A DNA stretch of 64,000 nucleotides from Blautia sp. SC05B48. Its GTDB lineage: Bacteria; Bacillota; Clostridia; Lachnospirales; Lachnospiraceae. The DNA is taken from positions 3,487,501-3,551,500 of the forward strand of contig NZ_CP040518.1 in NCBI RefSeq assembly GCF_005848555.1. The letters are read 5' to 3'. The notes under the pieces were generated by a model, which saw only the letters and a list, made by a program, of their open reading frames with translations, was not told where the DNA came from and searched no databases. Shown piece by piece: positions 1-9,656 of this stretch. The position numbers and the translations under genes were made by a program. Every line of letters starts with the position of its first letter. Positions within the stretch are counted from its first letter, which is position 1.

Positions 1-1166
<1,166 letters not shown>

Positions 1167-1285
1167 TTACTGCCAAACTTTTCTGTTTTTTTTATGCAGT
1201 TTTAACAATAAAGCACTGCTGTACGGCGAAAGAATTCCCACCACATTCCGGAAAGGCGCCAGGAAAAGTCATCACAACATAAAAA

Positions 1286-1316
1286 AGAGATCCTGCTACT
1301 CTTTTACAGAATCTCT
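1286..1316 (-). terminator. Rho-independent terminator of the LacI-family gene
   Basis: Stem of ten pairs (1286-1295 with 1307-1316, one G-U pair), followed on the minus strand by six U. The hairpin overlaps the last codons and stop of the regulator gene, so it separates the regulator from the glucosidase gene downstream. Confidence 0.75.
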
Positions 1317-2303
1317 CTTTACAAGCCAGACAGGGCTTTTTACATTTTTTTCGGCAGGTTCCTTTCCCTCTGCCATAAGAAGCAGCTTCCGCAGGGCCAG
1401 AACTGCTTTCTGATGAATATCCTGATGAATAGTGGTCAGCTTTGGCCTGACGATCTGCGCATAAAAATTATCATCAAAGCCGGTAATGGAAATCTGATCC
1501 GGAATCCGGATTCCCTTGTCTGTAAAAAAATTGATGGCCTCCACAGCTGTGTAATCCGAAGAAAATGCCAGAGCCTTTGTCTCCAGAAAATGAGGCAGCA
1601 GCTCTTCATATTTTTTCAGTCTGCGCCGGGGTTCCTGGGGAACCACCACATAGCGGGAGCGGCTGCAGAAGCCGCCATTTTTTTCCATAGCCTGTTTGAA
1701 TCCAAGCCATCTGGCATAATCACTGTCCTGCTCTGTTTCCGCAACAAAAAGTGCCCGGTGGTATCCACAGGAATACAGATATTCCCCGATCTGATATCCG
1801 CCGGAATAATCATCCACTCCTACATTCTGAAAGCTATATCCGCCCTTCGGATAGGCATCGATCAATACCATTTTTTTATTCAGCTTTCTGGAAAGCTGGT
1901 GATACTGTTCTTCATTATACCCTATAATGATAAGACCTTCCACATTCCAACGGGATGCCATATCTACCACATTATCGATCCGTTCACCGCCAATGAGCAT
2001 AATATAATAGCCTCTGTTTTCTGCTTCGACCTGCAGCGTTCCTGTGATCTCTCCCACAAAAGAATCCTGCAGAGACTGCATACCATGAATGAAGGAAAAA
2101 CCAAGAACCACTCCAATGATCCTTGAGCCGTGTCCTGATAGCATCACAGATCCCATGTGGGGAACAGAATTCTGCTCCTTCAGGATCGCCGTGATCCGGT
2201 CAATGGTACTCTGTGAAACCCGTTTTGTATTTCCATTGATCACATTAGATACGGTTGTACGACTGACACCTGCCATATCCGCGATATCCTGCAGCCTTAT
2301 CAT
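1296..2303 (-). CDS. LacI/GalR-family transcriptional regulator
   Basis: 335-residue repressor-type protein. The N-terminus carries the LacI helix-turn-helix (LQDIADMAGVSRTTVSNVIN, residues 4-23), followed by a hinge and a periplasmic-binding-protein-like sensor domain with the typical TGFDDNFYAQIVRPKLTT stretch near residue 275. Length is normal for the family. Its start overlaps the stop of the small upstream gene by four bases (ATGA), so the two are translationally coupled. It probably controls the GH13 glucosidase gene downstream, where a CG-centred palindrome is present. The effector sugar cannot be read from sequence; a gluco-oligosaccharide is a reasonable guess. Confidence 0.92.
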   Translation of the reverse strand: MIRLQDIADMAGVSRTTVSNVINGNTKRVSQSTIDRITAILKEQNSVPHMGSVMLSGHGSRIIGVVLGFSFIHGMQSLQDSFVGEITGTLQVEAENRGYYIMLIGGERIDNVVDMASRWNVEGLIIIGYNEEQYHQLSRKLNKKMVLIDAYPKGGYSFQNVGVDDYSGGYQIGEYLYSCGYHRALFVAETEQDSDYARWLGFKQAMEKNGGFCSRSRYVVVPQEPRRRLKKYEELLPHFLETKALAFSSDYTAVEAINFFTDKGIRIPDQISITGFDDNFYAQIVRPKLTTIHQDIHQKAVLALRKLLLMAEGKEPAEKNVKSPVWLVKRDSVKE

Positions 2304-2470
2304 TTCATTGAATACTGCATCAGCTCATAATGAAGCTCACAGCCCTCATAGATTTCTGCCGGAAGTAATGCTCTGGCAACCACTTTCAGTTCCTCCTCCG
2401 GCTGATCCACACGCTTCAGATGTGCATAATCTCCGTCAATCTGTTCCACGATATAATCACATACTAACAT
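2300..2470 (-). CDS. small DUF3006-like protein
   Basis: 56-residue protein beginning MLVCDYIVEQIDGDYAHL. The pattern of a short beta-rich protein with an (I)D..(D)GDYA start, acidic middle and ALLP..I.EG turn resembles the DUF3006 family, whose function is unknown. The start was chosen because a GAGAGG site lies just before it; a longer reading from 2560 adds 30 residues that look non-coding. It is coupled by a four-base overlap to the LacI-family gene. Similarity is by eye only. Confidence 0.6.
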   Translation of the reverse strand: MLVCDYIVEQIDGDYAHLKRVDQPEEELKVVARALLPAEIYEGCELHYELMQYSMK

Positions 2471-2562
2471 TTTTTTGTCCTCTCTCTTTTCTTTTTGCTC
2501 ATGCTTCAATAACCTGTATGAGCACAATTCGTTTCTCTGACTGCTTATTTTCAAATGCACCT

Positions 2563-2594
2563 AAAAACAGGCTACAGCAAATGCTGCAGCCTGT
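2563..2594 (-). terminator. terminator of the EF-G-like gene
   Basis: ACAGGCT (2567-2573) pairs with AGCCTGT (2588-2594), with extra GCA/TGC pairs inside. A run of five U follows on the minus strand. It lies about 35 bases after the stop of the EF-G-like gene. Confidence 0.75.
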
Positions 2595-2628
2595 CAACTC
2601 TTTATTCTGCCTTAAAGGATCTCTCTGT

Positions 2629-4719
2629 TTATTCGTCAGCACTGTCAATCTTGCTTGCGCGTGCCGCGATCTCTTTCTCCTGGATATCATTAGGAGCCTG
2701 CTCATAGCGTGCAAATTCATAGGAGAAATCTCCGCTTCCACCGGTCATGGAACGAAGGACTGTGGAATAACCATAAATCTCAAGAAGCGGAACATCTGCC
2801 TCAATGATGGTATTTCCTTCGTGATCCGGATTCATTCCGAGAACACGACCACGTCTCTTGTTCAGATCTCCCATAACATCACCGGTATATTTATCCGGAA
2901 CTGTAACCTTCATGGAGATGATCGGCTCAAGAAGTACAGGAGAAGCTTCCATAAAGCCCTTCTTGAAGGCAAGGATAGTTGCCATCTTAAACGCCATCTC
3001 AGAAGAATCTACCGGATGATAAGATCCATCGTAAAGGGTTGCCTTCACACCAACGACTGGATATGCAGCCAGAGGTCCCTTCAGAACACATTCCTGAAGT
3101 CCCTTCTCAACAGCCGGGAAGTAGTTCTTCGGAACTGCACCACCTACAACTACCTGCTCAAATACATAAGGTGTCTCCAGATCACCAGATGGCTCAAAGC
3201 GCATCTTAACGTGGCCATACTGTCCGTGTCCGCCGGACTGTTTCTTATGTTTGCCTTCCACATCTGAATTCTTACGAAGTGTTTCACGGAACGGAACCTT
3301 CGGTTTGGAAAGCTCCACATCCACTTTATAGCGCTCCTTCAGCTTGCTGACAACGATATCCAGATGCTGATCACCCATACCGTAGATCAGACTCTGACGG
3401 TTTGCACTGTCATTGACAACCTTCAATGTTCTGTCCTCTGTCATCATCTTGGCAAGGGACTGTGCGATCTTATCCTCGTCACCCTTCTTCACTGCCTTAA
3501 ATCTCTTGTATGTATATGGCGTGGAAAGTATAGCCTTTGGATAAAGGATCGGATTCGCCTTGGTTGCAAGGCTGTCACCGGTCTGTACACTGCCAAGCTT
3601 GGCGATGGCACCGATATCCCCTGCAAAAAGCTCCGGAACTTCGATCGGTTTGGAACCTTCCATGACATAAAGCTTGTTTACACGCTCCTCTGTTCCCTTC
3701 TCTACATTAAGAAGTGTATCATCGGATTTCAGCACACCGGAGCATACCTTGATCAGAGAATATTTACCAAGGAACGGATCCGCGATGGTCTTAAATACAT
3801 AGGCAGATTTTGCCTTGGCAAAGTCATAATTGGCCTCAAAGATCTCGTTAGTCTTCTGTGCGATACCATTGCAGGAACGTCCGCTTGGGCTTGGGAAGTA
3901 ACCGCAGATATCATCCAAAAGGTTAGATACACCGCGAAGGTTCACCGGTGATCCCATGCATACCGGAACAATACTTCCATCCTGTACATTGGTTGCAATA
4001 GCTGCGGAAATCTCTGCTACGGAGAAGGTATCTCCCTCGAAATAACGGTCCATAAACTCTTCGCTTGTCTCTGCAACAGACTCCATCAGAGTTTCATGAT
4101 ATTTCTCAAGATATTCTGTCAGATAATCCGGAACCGGGCATTCTTCCTTGCCGGCCTTGTCAATATATCTTCTTCCTGCCTGCTTCACAACATTGACATA
4201 ACCTACAAACTTACCATCCTCACGGATTGGGAAATGAAGAGGAGCGATTCTCTTGCCGTACAGCTCTGTCAGCTCTTCCACGACCTCACGATAGCTGACA
4301 TCATCCACGTCCATATCTGTAACAAAGATCATTCGCGGAAGCTTATATTTCTCGCAGAGATTCCATGCTTTCTGTGTTCCTACCTGGACACCGGCCTTAC
4401 CGGAAACAACGATGATCGCTGCATCTGCGGCGCTGACTGCCTCTTCAACTTCTCCCACAAAATCGAAGTATCCGGGAGTATCCAGTACATTTACCTTCAT
4501 CTTGTCCCATGGTACCGGGATCAGAGAAGTTGTGATGGAAAAATGTCTCTTTATTTCTTCCTTGTCATAATCGCTGACAGTATTGCCATCCTCAACACGT
4601 CCGAGTCTGCTCGTCATACCTGCCAGATAAGCCATTGCCTCAGCCAGTGTTGTTTTGCCTGCGCCACCATGACCTAATAGGACTACATTTCTGATTCGGT
4701 CTGTTCTGAAAACGTCCAT
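2629..4719 (-). CDS. EF-G-like translation GTPase (EF-G paralogue)
   Basis: About 696-residue GTPase with the full EF-G layout: G domain, beta-barrel domain II, and domains III-V, including the domain IV stretch GGHGQYGHVKMRFEPSG and the C-terminal RGRVLGM motif. It differs from canonical FusA. G1 is GHGGAGKTT (16-24). The switch I stretch is RHFSITTSL instead of the usual RGITI. G3 is DTPG (80-83). The G4 motif reads TDMD (134-137) instead of NKxD. This matches the EF-G2/EF-G-like paralogue group, whose role in elongation or recycling is not settled. Start at 4719 is preferred over an upstream ATG because GGGAGG lies just before it. It is monocistronic, between its own promoter and terminator. 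Confidence 0.88.
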   Translation of the reverse strand: MDVFRTDRIRNVVLLGHGGAGKTTLAEAMAYLAGMTSRLGRVEDGNTVSDYDKEEIKRHFSITTSLIPVPWDKMKVNVLDTPGYFDFVGEVEEAVSAADAAIIVVSGKAGVQVGTQKAWNLCEKYKLPRMIFVTDMDVDDVSYREVVEELTELYGKRIAPLHFPIREDGKFVGYVNVVKQAGRRYIDKAGKEECPVPDYLTEYLEKYHETLMESVAETSEEFMDRYFEGDTFSVAEISAAIATNVQDGSIVPVCMGSPVNLRGVSNLLDDICGYFPSPSGRSCNGIAQKTNEIFEANYDFAKAKSAYVFKTIADPFLGKYSLIKVCSGVLKSDDTLLNVEKGTEERVNKLYVMEGSKPIEVPELFAGDIGAIAKLGSVQTGDSLATKANPILYPKAILSTPYTYKRFKAVKKGDEDKIAQSLAKMMTEDRTLKVVNDSANRQSLIYGMGDQHLDIVVSKLKERYKVDVELSKPKVPFRETLRKNSDVEGKHKKQSGGHGQYGHVKMRFEPSGDLETPYVFEQVVVGGAVPKNYFPAVEKGLQECVLKGPLAAYPVVGVKATLYDGSYHPVDSSEMAFKMATILAFKKGFMEASPVLLEPIISMKVTVPDKYTGDVMGDLNKRRGRVLGMNPDHEGNTIIEADVPLLEIYGYSTVLRSMTGGSGDFSYEFARYEQAPNDIQEKEIAARASKIDSADE

Positions 4720-4758
4720 ATGTAATACCTCCCTGTTTGTCTTACTTAATATGTTCAC

Positions 4759-4787
4759 ATTTTACTAAATTTCCATGCAAATTTCAA
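4759..4787 (-). promoter_or_regulatory. sigma-A promoter of the EF-G-like gene
   Basis: On the minus strand TTGAAA (4782-4787), 17-base spacer, TAAAAT (4759-4764). It lies about 40 bases before the start codon. No operator-like repeat was seen. Confidence 0.7.
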
Positions 4788-4868
4788 GTATTTTATTCAA
4801 TTTTGACAACTTTTTTTCAGAAAATTTTTCGCATTACCGTCAATTAATACAGAACAGTCGTCTTTCTT

Positions 4869-5591
4869 TCAGAATTTCCGGTTTACATACTTTTTCACGG
4901 CATCCACAGAACGGTTCAGTACCAGCTCTTCCGGAAAATCCAGTTTGGTCAGAAGGTCTCTGGCAAGATCAAACTCCCCGATCAGAAGGTCAAAATGGGC
5001 ATCACTGTCCATAACCACAGGTACCCGATATTTTTTGCAGTATTCCAGCATGATGGTATCATTCTCCACTGCATTCTCACGGTTACAGTCAGGGTCCATG
5101 GAGTGGTTGTTCAGTTCCAGGACTTTACCGTATTCTCTGGCTCCCTGTACAAGCGCCTCATAATCGATATCGTATCTTCCGTCATCCGGATGTCCGATGA
5201 TATTGACACACGGATTCTTCATAGCATTAAGATAGGCCTCCGTATTCTCCTGCCTGCTGCCTGGTCTGATGCATGGAACATGAAGACTTGCAATGACCAC
5301 GTCCAGCTTCTCCAGGGTTTTCTGCTCAAGATCTACCGTTCCCGCCGCATCCAGGATATTCACCTCCGAACCCAGAAGCAGCTGGATCCCATACATTTCA
5401 CGGGGTACCACCTTTATATTCTGAAAATAAAACTTATGACAGGTTCCCGGCATTTTCGGTGCATGCTCTGTGATCCCCAGGAGTTCAAGACCTTTATCGG
5501 AAGCAGCCCTGGCCATCTCGCGAAGTGTGCAGTATGCATGTCCGCTGGCTACGGTGTGTGTGTGAAGATCCATTACTGACTGATATTTCAT
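4869..5591 (-). CDS. PHP-domain phosphoesterase (YcdX-like)
   Basis: 240-residue metal-dependent phosphoesterase of the PHP superfamily. Seen: DLHTHT near residue 8 (metal ligands), TEHAP near 41, GSEVNI near 74 (acidic ligand), ASLH near 101, GHPDDGRYDID near 132, and DSDAH near 194. This is the full PHP ligand set and matches the YcdX/histidinol-phosphatase-like branch. The protein binds probably three metal ions and is cytoplasmic. The start at 5591 follows AGAGGAG closely; a longer frame upstream lacks a convincing ribosome site. The substrate is unknown. It reads toward the EF-G-like gene, but that gene has its own promoter. Confidence 0.85.
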   Translation of the reverse strand: MKYQSVMDLHTHTVASGHAYCTLREMARAASDKGLELLGITEHAPKMPGTCHKFYFQNIKVVPREMYGIQLLLGSEVNILDAAGTVDLEQKTLEKLDVVIASLHVPCIRPGSRQENTEAYLNAMKNPCVNIIGHPDDGRYDIDYEALVQGAREYGKVLELNNHSMDPDCNRENAVENDTIMLEYCKKYRVPVVMDSDAHFDLLIGEFDLARDLLTKLDFPEELVLNRSVDAVKKYVNRKF

Positions 5592-5676
5592 GCTAAATTC
5601 TCCTCTGTATCTTATATTGTTTTTTCTTATTATATTATACGTCCGAAATCTCTGATTTCTCAAGCCTTTTTCTATT

Positions 5677-5736
5677 GTTACTGTTCACTCCGTTCTCAGC
5701 AACACGCTTCGCGGAATATTACCAATGAACAGTAAC
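5677..5736. repeat. short palindromic intergenic repeat, copy 1
   Basis: Perfect 11-base inverted ends GTTACTGTTCA (5677-5687) and TGAACAGTAAC (5726-5736) flank about 38 bases. A diverged copy in the opposite orientation starts at 46385; over 35 bases it differs almost only by transitions. This suggests a family of short dispersed elements rather than a terminator, since no U-run follows. Confidence 0.6.
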
Positions 5737-5815
5737 TTTCTATTACTCTTCCCTATTCGCAAAACATTACGGTAAACAGCTATAAAAATGGCCTTCCTGT
5801 TTCCTCTAACATTTG

Positions 5816-5844
5816 TTGACATTTTTCACACTTTCTTTTACAAT
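5816..5844 (+). promoter_or_regulatory. sigma-A promoter of tyrA-aroA
   Basis: TTGACA (5816-5821), 17-base spacer, TACAAT (5839-5844), near consensus. The start codon of tyrA is 66 bases downstream, preceded by GAAAGGA. No leader peptide rich in Tyr or Phe was found. Confidence 0.75.
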
Positions 5845-5909
5845 ATAGCCGTGATTTACACTATTAAAGAATAAAAGTAAAAAGTAACCTGAAAGGACTC
5901 TGAAGTACT

Positions 5910-7001
5910 ATGAAAACCATAGGTTTTATCGGCCTTGGACTGATTGGCGGCTCCATTGCCAAAACCATACGAAAATTTCACCCGGATTATCGCCTGATTG
6001 CCTTTGACAAAGACAGAAGCGCTCTGGCAGAGGCGGTCAGTTTAAACGTGATCAACGGGATCTGTGATATTGAAGATGAACAGTTATATAACTGTGATTA
6101 TCTTTTTCTCTGTGCACCTGTAGAATTCAATGTGGAATACATGGAAAAGATCAAAGCTTCTCTTGGAGAGAACTGTATCCTCACAGATGTAGGCAGTGTA
6201 AAAAACGTTATCCACGAAAAAGTAACCGAGCTCGGACTTGAAGGACGCTTCATCGGCGGTCATCCAATGGCAGGCTCCGAACGCAGCGGTTTTTCCAATT
6301 CCAGTGATCATCTCCTGGAAAATGCTTACTATATCATCACTCCGGGAGGAGAAGTTGCTTTGGAAAAAATTTCTGATTTCACAGAACTGATCTCCTCTCT
6401 TGGTGCGATCCCCCTTGTTATCACTGCAGAAGAACATGATTTCATCACGGCAGGAGTCAGCCACCTTCCTCATATTGTAGCCTCTGCTCTCGTAAATCTT
6501 GTAAATCTTCTGGATAACGACGCCCAGTATATGAAAATGATCGCAGCCGGCGGTTTCCGTGATATCACACGTATTGCCTCTTCTTCACCGGTTATGTGGG
6601 AACAGATCTGTCTGGAAAATCAGAAAAACATTTCCACGGTTCTGGATGAATTTATCCGTATGCTGATCCAGATCCGCTGTTCCATTGACAACAAAGAAGC
6701 TGACAACATCTTTGACATGTTTGCAAGCTCCAAGGATTACCGTGACTCCATTGACATTATAGACAACAGCCTGATCCCCCGCTCCTATGTCCTTTATATT
6801 GATGTGGCAGATGAGGCCGGTGCCATTGCAACCATTGCAACCATCCTTGCAACAGAAAAGGTCAACATCAAAAATATCGGTATTATCCACAACCGAGAAT
6901 TTGAAGATGGCGTTCTGAAGATCGAATTTTATACAGACGCAGCCCTGGAGCAGGCTAAAGTGCTTCTTACAAAACGTAATTACAAGATCTGCGAACGCTG
7001 A
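5910..7001 (+). CDS. tyrA: prephenate dehydrogenase with ACT domain
   Basis: Converts prephenate to 4-hydroxyphenylpyruvate with NAD+ in tyrosine synthesis; cytoplasmic. 363 residues. The N-terminal Rossmann fold shows GLGLIGGS at residues 7-14. The catalytic region shows GGHPMAGSERSG near residue 118 (the family His) and the helical part HFI..GVSHLPH near 180. The C-terminal ACT domain (about residues 290-363, YVLYIDVADEAGAIATIA) is the usual site for tyrosine feedback. It is first in a two-gene operon with aroA; the 71-base gap holds a strong hairpin. Confidence 0.95.
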   Translation: MKTIGFIGLGLIGGSIAKTIRKFHPDYRLIAFDKDRSALAEAVSLNVINGICDIEDEQLYNCDYLFLCAPVEFNVEYMEKIKASLGENCILTDVGSVKNVIHEKVTELGLEGRFIGGHPMAGSERSGFSNSSDHLLENAYYIITPGGEVALEKISDFTELISSLGAIPLVITAEEHDFITAGVSHLPHIVASALVNLVNLLDNDAQYMKMIAAGGFRDITRIASSSPVMWEQICLENQKNISTVLDEFIRMLIQIRCSIDNKEADNIFDMFASSKDYRDSIDIIDNSLIPRSYVLYIDVADEAGAIATIATILATEKVNIKNIGIIHNREFEDGVLKIEFYTDAALEQAKVLLTKRNYKICER

Positions 7002-7010
7002 TATATAAAC

Positions 7011-7035
7011 GGCAGCAGATATCCGATCTGCTGCC
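7011..7035 (+). other. intercistronic hairpin between tyrA and aroA
   Basis: GGCAGCAGAT (7011-7020) pairs fully with ATCTGCTGCC (7026-7035). No U-run follows, so it is not a standard terminator. It could be an mRNA processing or stability element between the two cistrons. Confidence 0.5.
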
Positions 7036-7072
7036 ATGTATTTCAAAAATAACAATACAGGCAGGTACTAAT

Positions 7073-8347
7073 ATGGAAATCAAAAAAGCTAAGAAATTAT
7101 CCGGTTCTCTCGCCATTCCCGGAGATAAATCCATTTCTCACAGAGCTGTCATGTTCGGCTCTCTTGCAGAAGGCACTACCAGGATCACAAATTTTCTGGA
7201 GGGCGCAGACTGTCTCTCAACTATTTCCTGTTTCCGGAAAATGGGTATTAACATTGAAAATACAGAAGGAGAGATCCTGGTCCACGGAAAAGGTCTCCAT
7301 GGTCTCAGTGCTCCATCAGAGACTCTTGATGTCGGCAACAGCGGCACTACCACCCGTCTCATCTCCGGGATCCTTGCAGGACAGAACTTTGTATCAGAGC
7401 TTACCGGCGATGCTTCCATCCAGAAACGCCCTATGAAACGGATCATGACTCCGCTTTCCCAAATGGGTGCCGATATCATAAGTCTCAACGGAAACGGATG
7501 TGCACCGCTTAAGATCTCCGGAAGAAAGCTCCATGCCATCCACTACAATTCTCCGGTAGCATCTGCCCAGGTAAAATCCTGCGTACTTCTTGCCGGAATG
7601 TACTCTGACGGCATTACTCGTGTAACAGAACCGGTCCTTTCCAGAAATCACACGGAGATCATGCTGAATTACTTTGGCGCCGATGTAACCTCAAAAGAAA
7701 CAACAGCATCCATCAAACCGGATCCATCTCTTTACGGACGTGAGCTCCTGGTTCCGGGGGATATCTCTTCTGCAGCTTATTTTATCGCAGCTGGTCTTCT
7801 TGTTCCCAACAGTGAGATCCTTCTGAAAAATGTGGGAATCAACCCGACCCGTGACGGTATCCTTCGTGTATGCAGGGCCATGGGAGCAGATATCACTCTT
7901 CTCAACAAGACCACAGAGGGCGAACCTACTGCCGATCTTCTGATCCGCTCCTCTGCTCTTCACGGAACCACAATAGAAGGTGCGATCATTCCTACTCTGA
8001 TCGATGAACTTCCGATGATCGCCGTTATGGCAGCTTTTGCAGAAGGAACCACGGTTATCCGGGATGCACAGGAGCTTCGTGTCAAAGAGTCCGACCGCAT
8101 CCAGGTTATGACAGAAAATCTTCGGAAAATGGGCGCAGATATCCAGGCAACCGAAGATGGCATGATCATTCATGGTGGAAAAGCCCTTCATGGCGCAGAG
8201 ATCGATTCTCATCTGGATCACCGTGTAGCTATGTCTTTTGCAGTAGCAGGACTGCTTTGTGAGGGAGCACTTTCCATCAAAAACGGAGAATGTGTCAACA
8301 TCTCCTATCCGGAATTCTATTCCGATCTTTATAGTCTGGCAGAATAA
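7073..8347 (+). CDS. aroA: 3-phosphoshikimate 1-carboxyvinyltransferase (EPSP synthase)
   Basis: Joins shikimate 3-phosphate and phosphoenolpyruvate to form EPSP, the penultimate step to chorismate; cytoplasmic. 424 residues, normal length. Seen: GDKSISHRA at residues 18-26 (substrate-binding Lys, Ser and Arg), LDVGNSGTTTRL near 85, GDASIQKRPM near 112, SAQVKSC near 164 and VKESDRI near 340. The NSGTT loop has glycine at the position that in some family members determines herbicide sensitivity; class assignment was not attempted. It lies directly downstream of tyrA and shares its promoter, then ends at a strong terminator. Confidence 0.97.
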   Translation: MEIKKAKKLSGSLAIPGDKSISHRAVMFGSLAEGTTRITNFLEGADCLSTISCFRKMGINIENTEGEILVHGKGLHGLSAPSETLDVGNSGTTTRLISGILAGQNFVSELTGDASIQKRPMKRIMTPLSQMGADIISLNGNGCAPLKISGRKLHAIHYNSPVASAQVKSCVLLAGMYSDGITRVTEPVLSRNHTEIMLNYFGADVTSKETTASIKPDPSLYGRELLVPGDISSAAYFIAAGLLVPNSEILLKNVGINPTRDGILRVCRAMGADITLLNKTTEGEPTADLLIRSSALHGTTIEGAIIPTLIDELPMIAVMAAFAEGTTVIRDAQELRVKESDRIQVMTENLRKMGADIQATEDGMIIHGGKALHGAEIDSHLDHRVAMSFAVAGLLCEGALSIKNGECVNISYPEFYSDLYSLAE

Positions 8348-8364
8348 TTATCTTTTATCCAGAC

Positions 8365-8434
8365 AGAGAGCATTTTCATGTATCACAACATCTGTTCCAT
8401 CAGATGACAGTGCATAAAATGCTCTCTTTTTTTG
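8365..8434 (+). terminator. terminator of tyrA-aroA
   Basis: AGAGAGCATTTT (8365-8376) pairs with AAAATGCTCTCT (8416-8427), with a long loop and seven U after it. It separates aroA from the dehydrogenase gene downstream. Confidence 0.85.
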
Positions 8435-8587
8435 TATTTCGTATAATTTTTATTTATTATGGATACTATAATCCCAAAATAAAACCATTTTTTTGATAAA
8501 TTTTATTGCTTTTCCCACTTTCCAAATTCCTACTATTATGGTATTATTTTTTCGGAAAATAATTATTTCCAGAGAGGAGCAACGATT

Positions 8588-9574
8588 ATGAAAATTTTGT
8601 TTTATGACACCAAGAGCTACGATAGGGATTTTTTTGAGAAGCTGCTTCCATCTTATCCAGGTATTGAAATTAAATTCATTGAAGCAAATATCCATGAAGA
8701 AACCGCAGCTCTTGCCCACGGCTACGATGCCATCTGTGCATTTGTAAATGCAGATCTCGGCGCACCGGTCATTGAGGAGCTTCACCGCCAGGGTGTAAAA
8801 CTGATCCTGATGCGCTGTGCCGGATACAATAATGTTGATCTGGAAACTACAGCAAAATGTGGGATCCAGGTGGCACGTGTTCCCGGTTATTCTCCGGAAG
8901 CAGTTGCCGAACACGCCATGGCACTGGCCCTTACCGCCAACCGGCACACCCATAAGGCATATATCAAATGCCGTGAAAATAACTTTGCACTGAACGGTCT
9001 CATGGGCGTTAACTTTTATCAGAAAACTGCCGGCATCATCGGCACCGGAAAAATCGGTCAGGCAATGGCAAAAATCTGTCGCGGCTTTGGCATGAAAGTA
9101 ATTGCTTATGATCTTTTCCCTAATAAAAATCTTGACTTTCTGGAGTATGTTTCACTGGACGAACTCCTTTCCACCAGTGATCTGATCAGTCTGCACTGTC
9201 CGATGACTCCGGAAACAGAGCATCTGATCAACTCCGAAACTATTGCAAAAATGAAAGATGGTGTGATCCTTGTAAATACCTCCAGAGGTGGACTGATCAA
9301 AACAGATGATCTGATCGCAGGTATCCGTGATCACAAATTCTTCGCTGTTGGTCTGGATGTTTACGAAGAAGAATCCGCATATGTATATGAAGACATGTCA
9401 AGCAGCATTCTTCCTACTTCCACGATCCAGCGTCTTCTGTCCTTCCCAAATGTGACCATGACCTCACATCAGGGATTCTTTACGGTAGAAGCACTGACCA
9501 ATATTGCGGAGACAACCCTGGAAAACGCAAAAGCTTTTATGGATGGAGCTGAAATGAAGAATCTGGTCCACTGA
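8588..9574 (+). CDS. D-2-hydroxyacid dehydrogenase (D-lactate dehydrogenase type)
   Basis: 328-residue NAD-dependent enzyme that most likely reduces pyruvate to D-lactate. The nucleotide-binding Rossmann motif GTGKIGQAMAK begins near residue 152. The catalytic Arg is in VNTSRGGLIKTD near 234. The acidic helper is in DVYEEES near 258, and the catalytic His is in TSHQGFFTVEAL near 296. The YEEE and SHQGF wording matches fermentative D-lactate dehydrogenases more closely than phosphoglycerate or hydroxyisocaproate enzymes. It is preceded by AGAGAGGAG and ends at a bidirectional terminator. The 240-base gap upstream holds an AT-rich promoter region that I could not resolve. Confidence 0.88.
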   Translation: MKILFYDTKSYDRDFFEKLLPSYPGIEIKFIEANIHEETAALAHGYDAICAFVNADLGAPVIEELHRQGVKLILMRCAGYNNVDLETTAKCGIQVARVPGYSPEAVAEHAMALALTANRHTHKAYIKCRENNFALNGLMGVNFYQKTAGIIGTGKIGQAMAKICRGFGMKVIAYDLFPNKNLDFLEYVSLDELLSTSDLISLHCPMTPETEHLINSETIAKMKDGVILVNTSRGGLIKTDDLIAGIRDHKFFAVGLDVYEEESAYVYEDMSSSILPTSTIQRLLSFPNVTMTSHQGFFTVEALTNIAETTLENAKAFMDGAEMKNLVH

Positions 9575-9596
9575 TCATTCTCAGCCCTGACACGCA

Positions 9597-9645
9597 AAAT
9601 CCCCCGGATACTGATCGTTTATCTGTATCCGGGGGTCTTATTTTG
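9597..9645. terminator. bidirectional terminator
   Basis: CCCCCGGATA (9601-9610) pairs with TATCCGGGGG (9626-9635), flanked by A-rich and T-rich runs. It stands between two convergent genes and can serve both the dehydrogenase and the lipoprotein transcripts. Confidence 0.85.
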
Positions 9646-9656
9646 TTCTTTTGGTT

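Noticed and set aside
2089-3267. 392-codon plus-strand frame opposite the EF-G-like and neighbouring genes
   Set aside because: It is the antisense of the EF-G-like gene and of the region upstream of the LacI gene; no ribosome site and no family resemblance.
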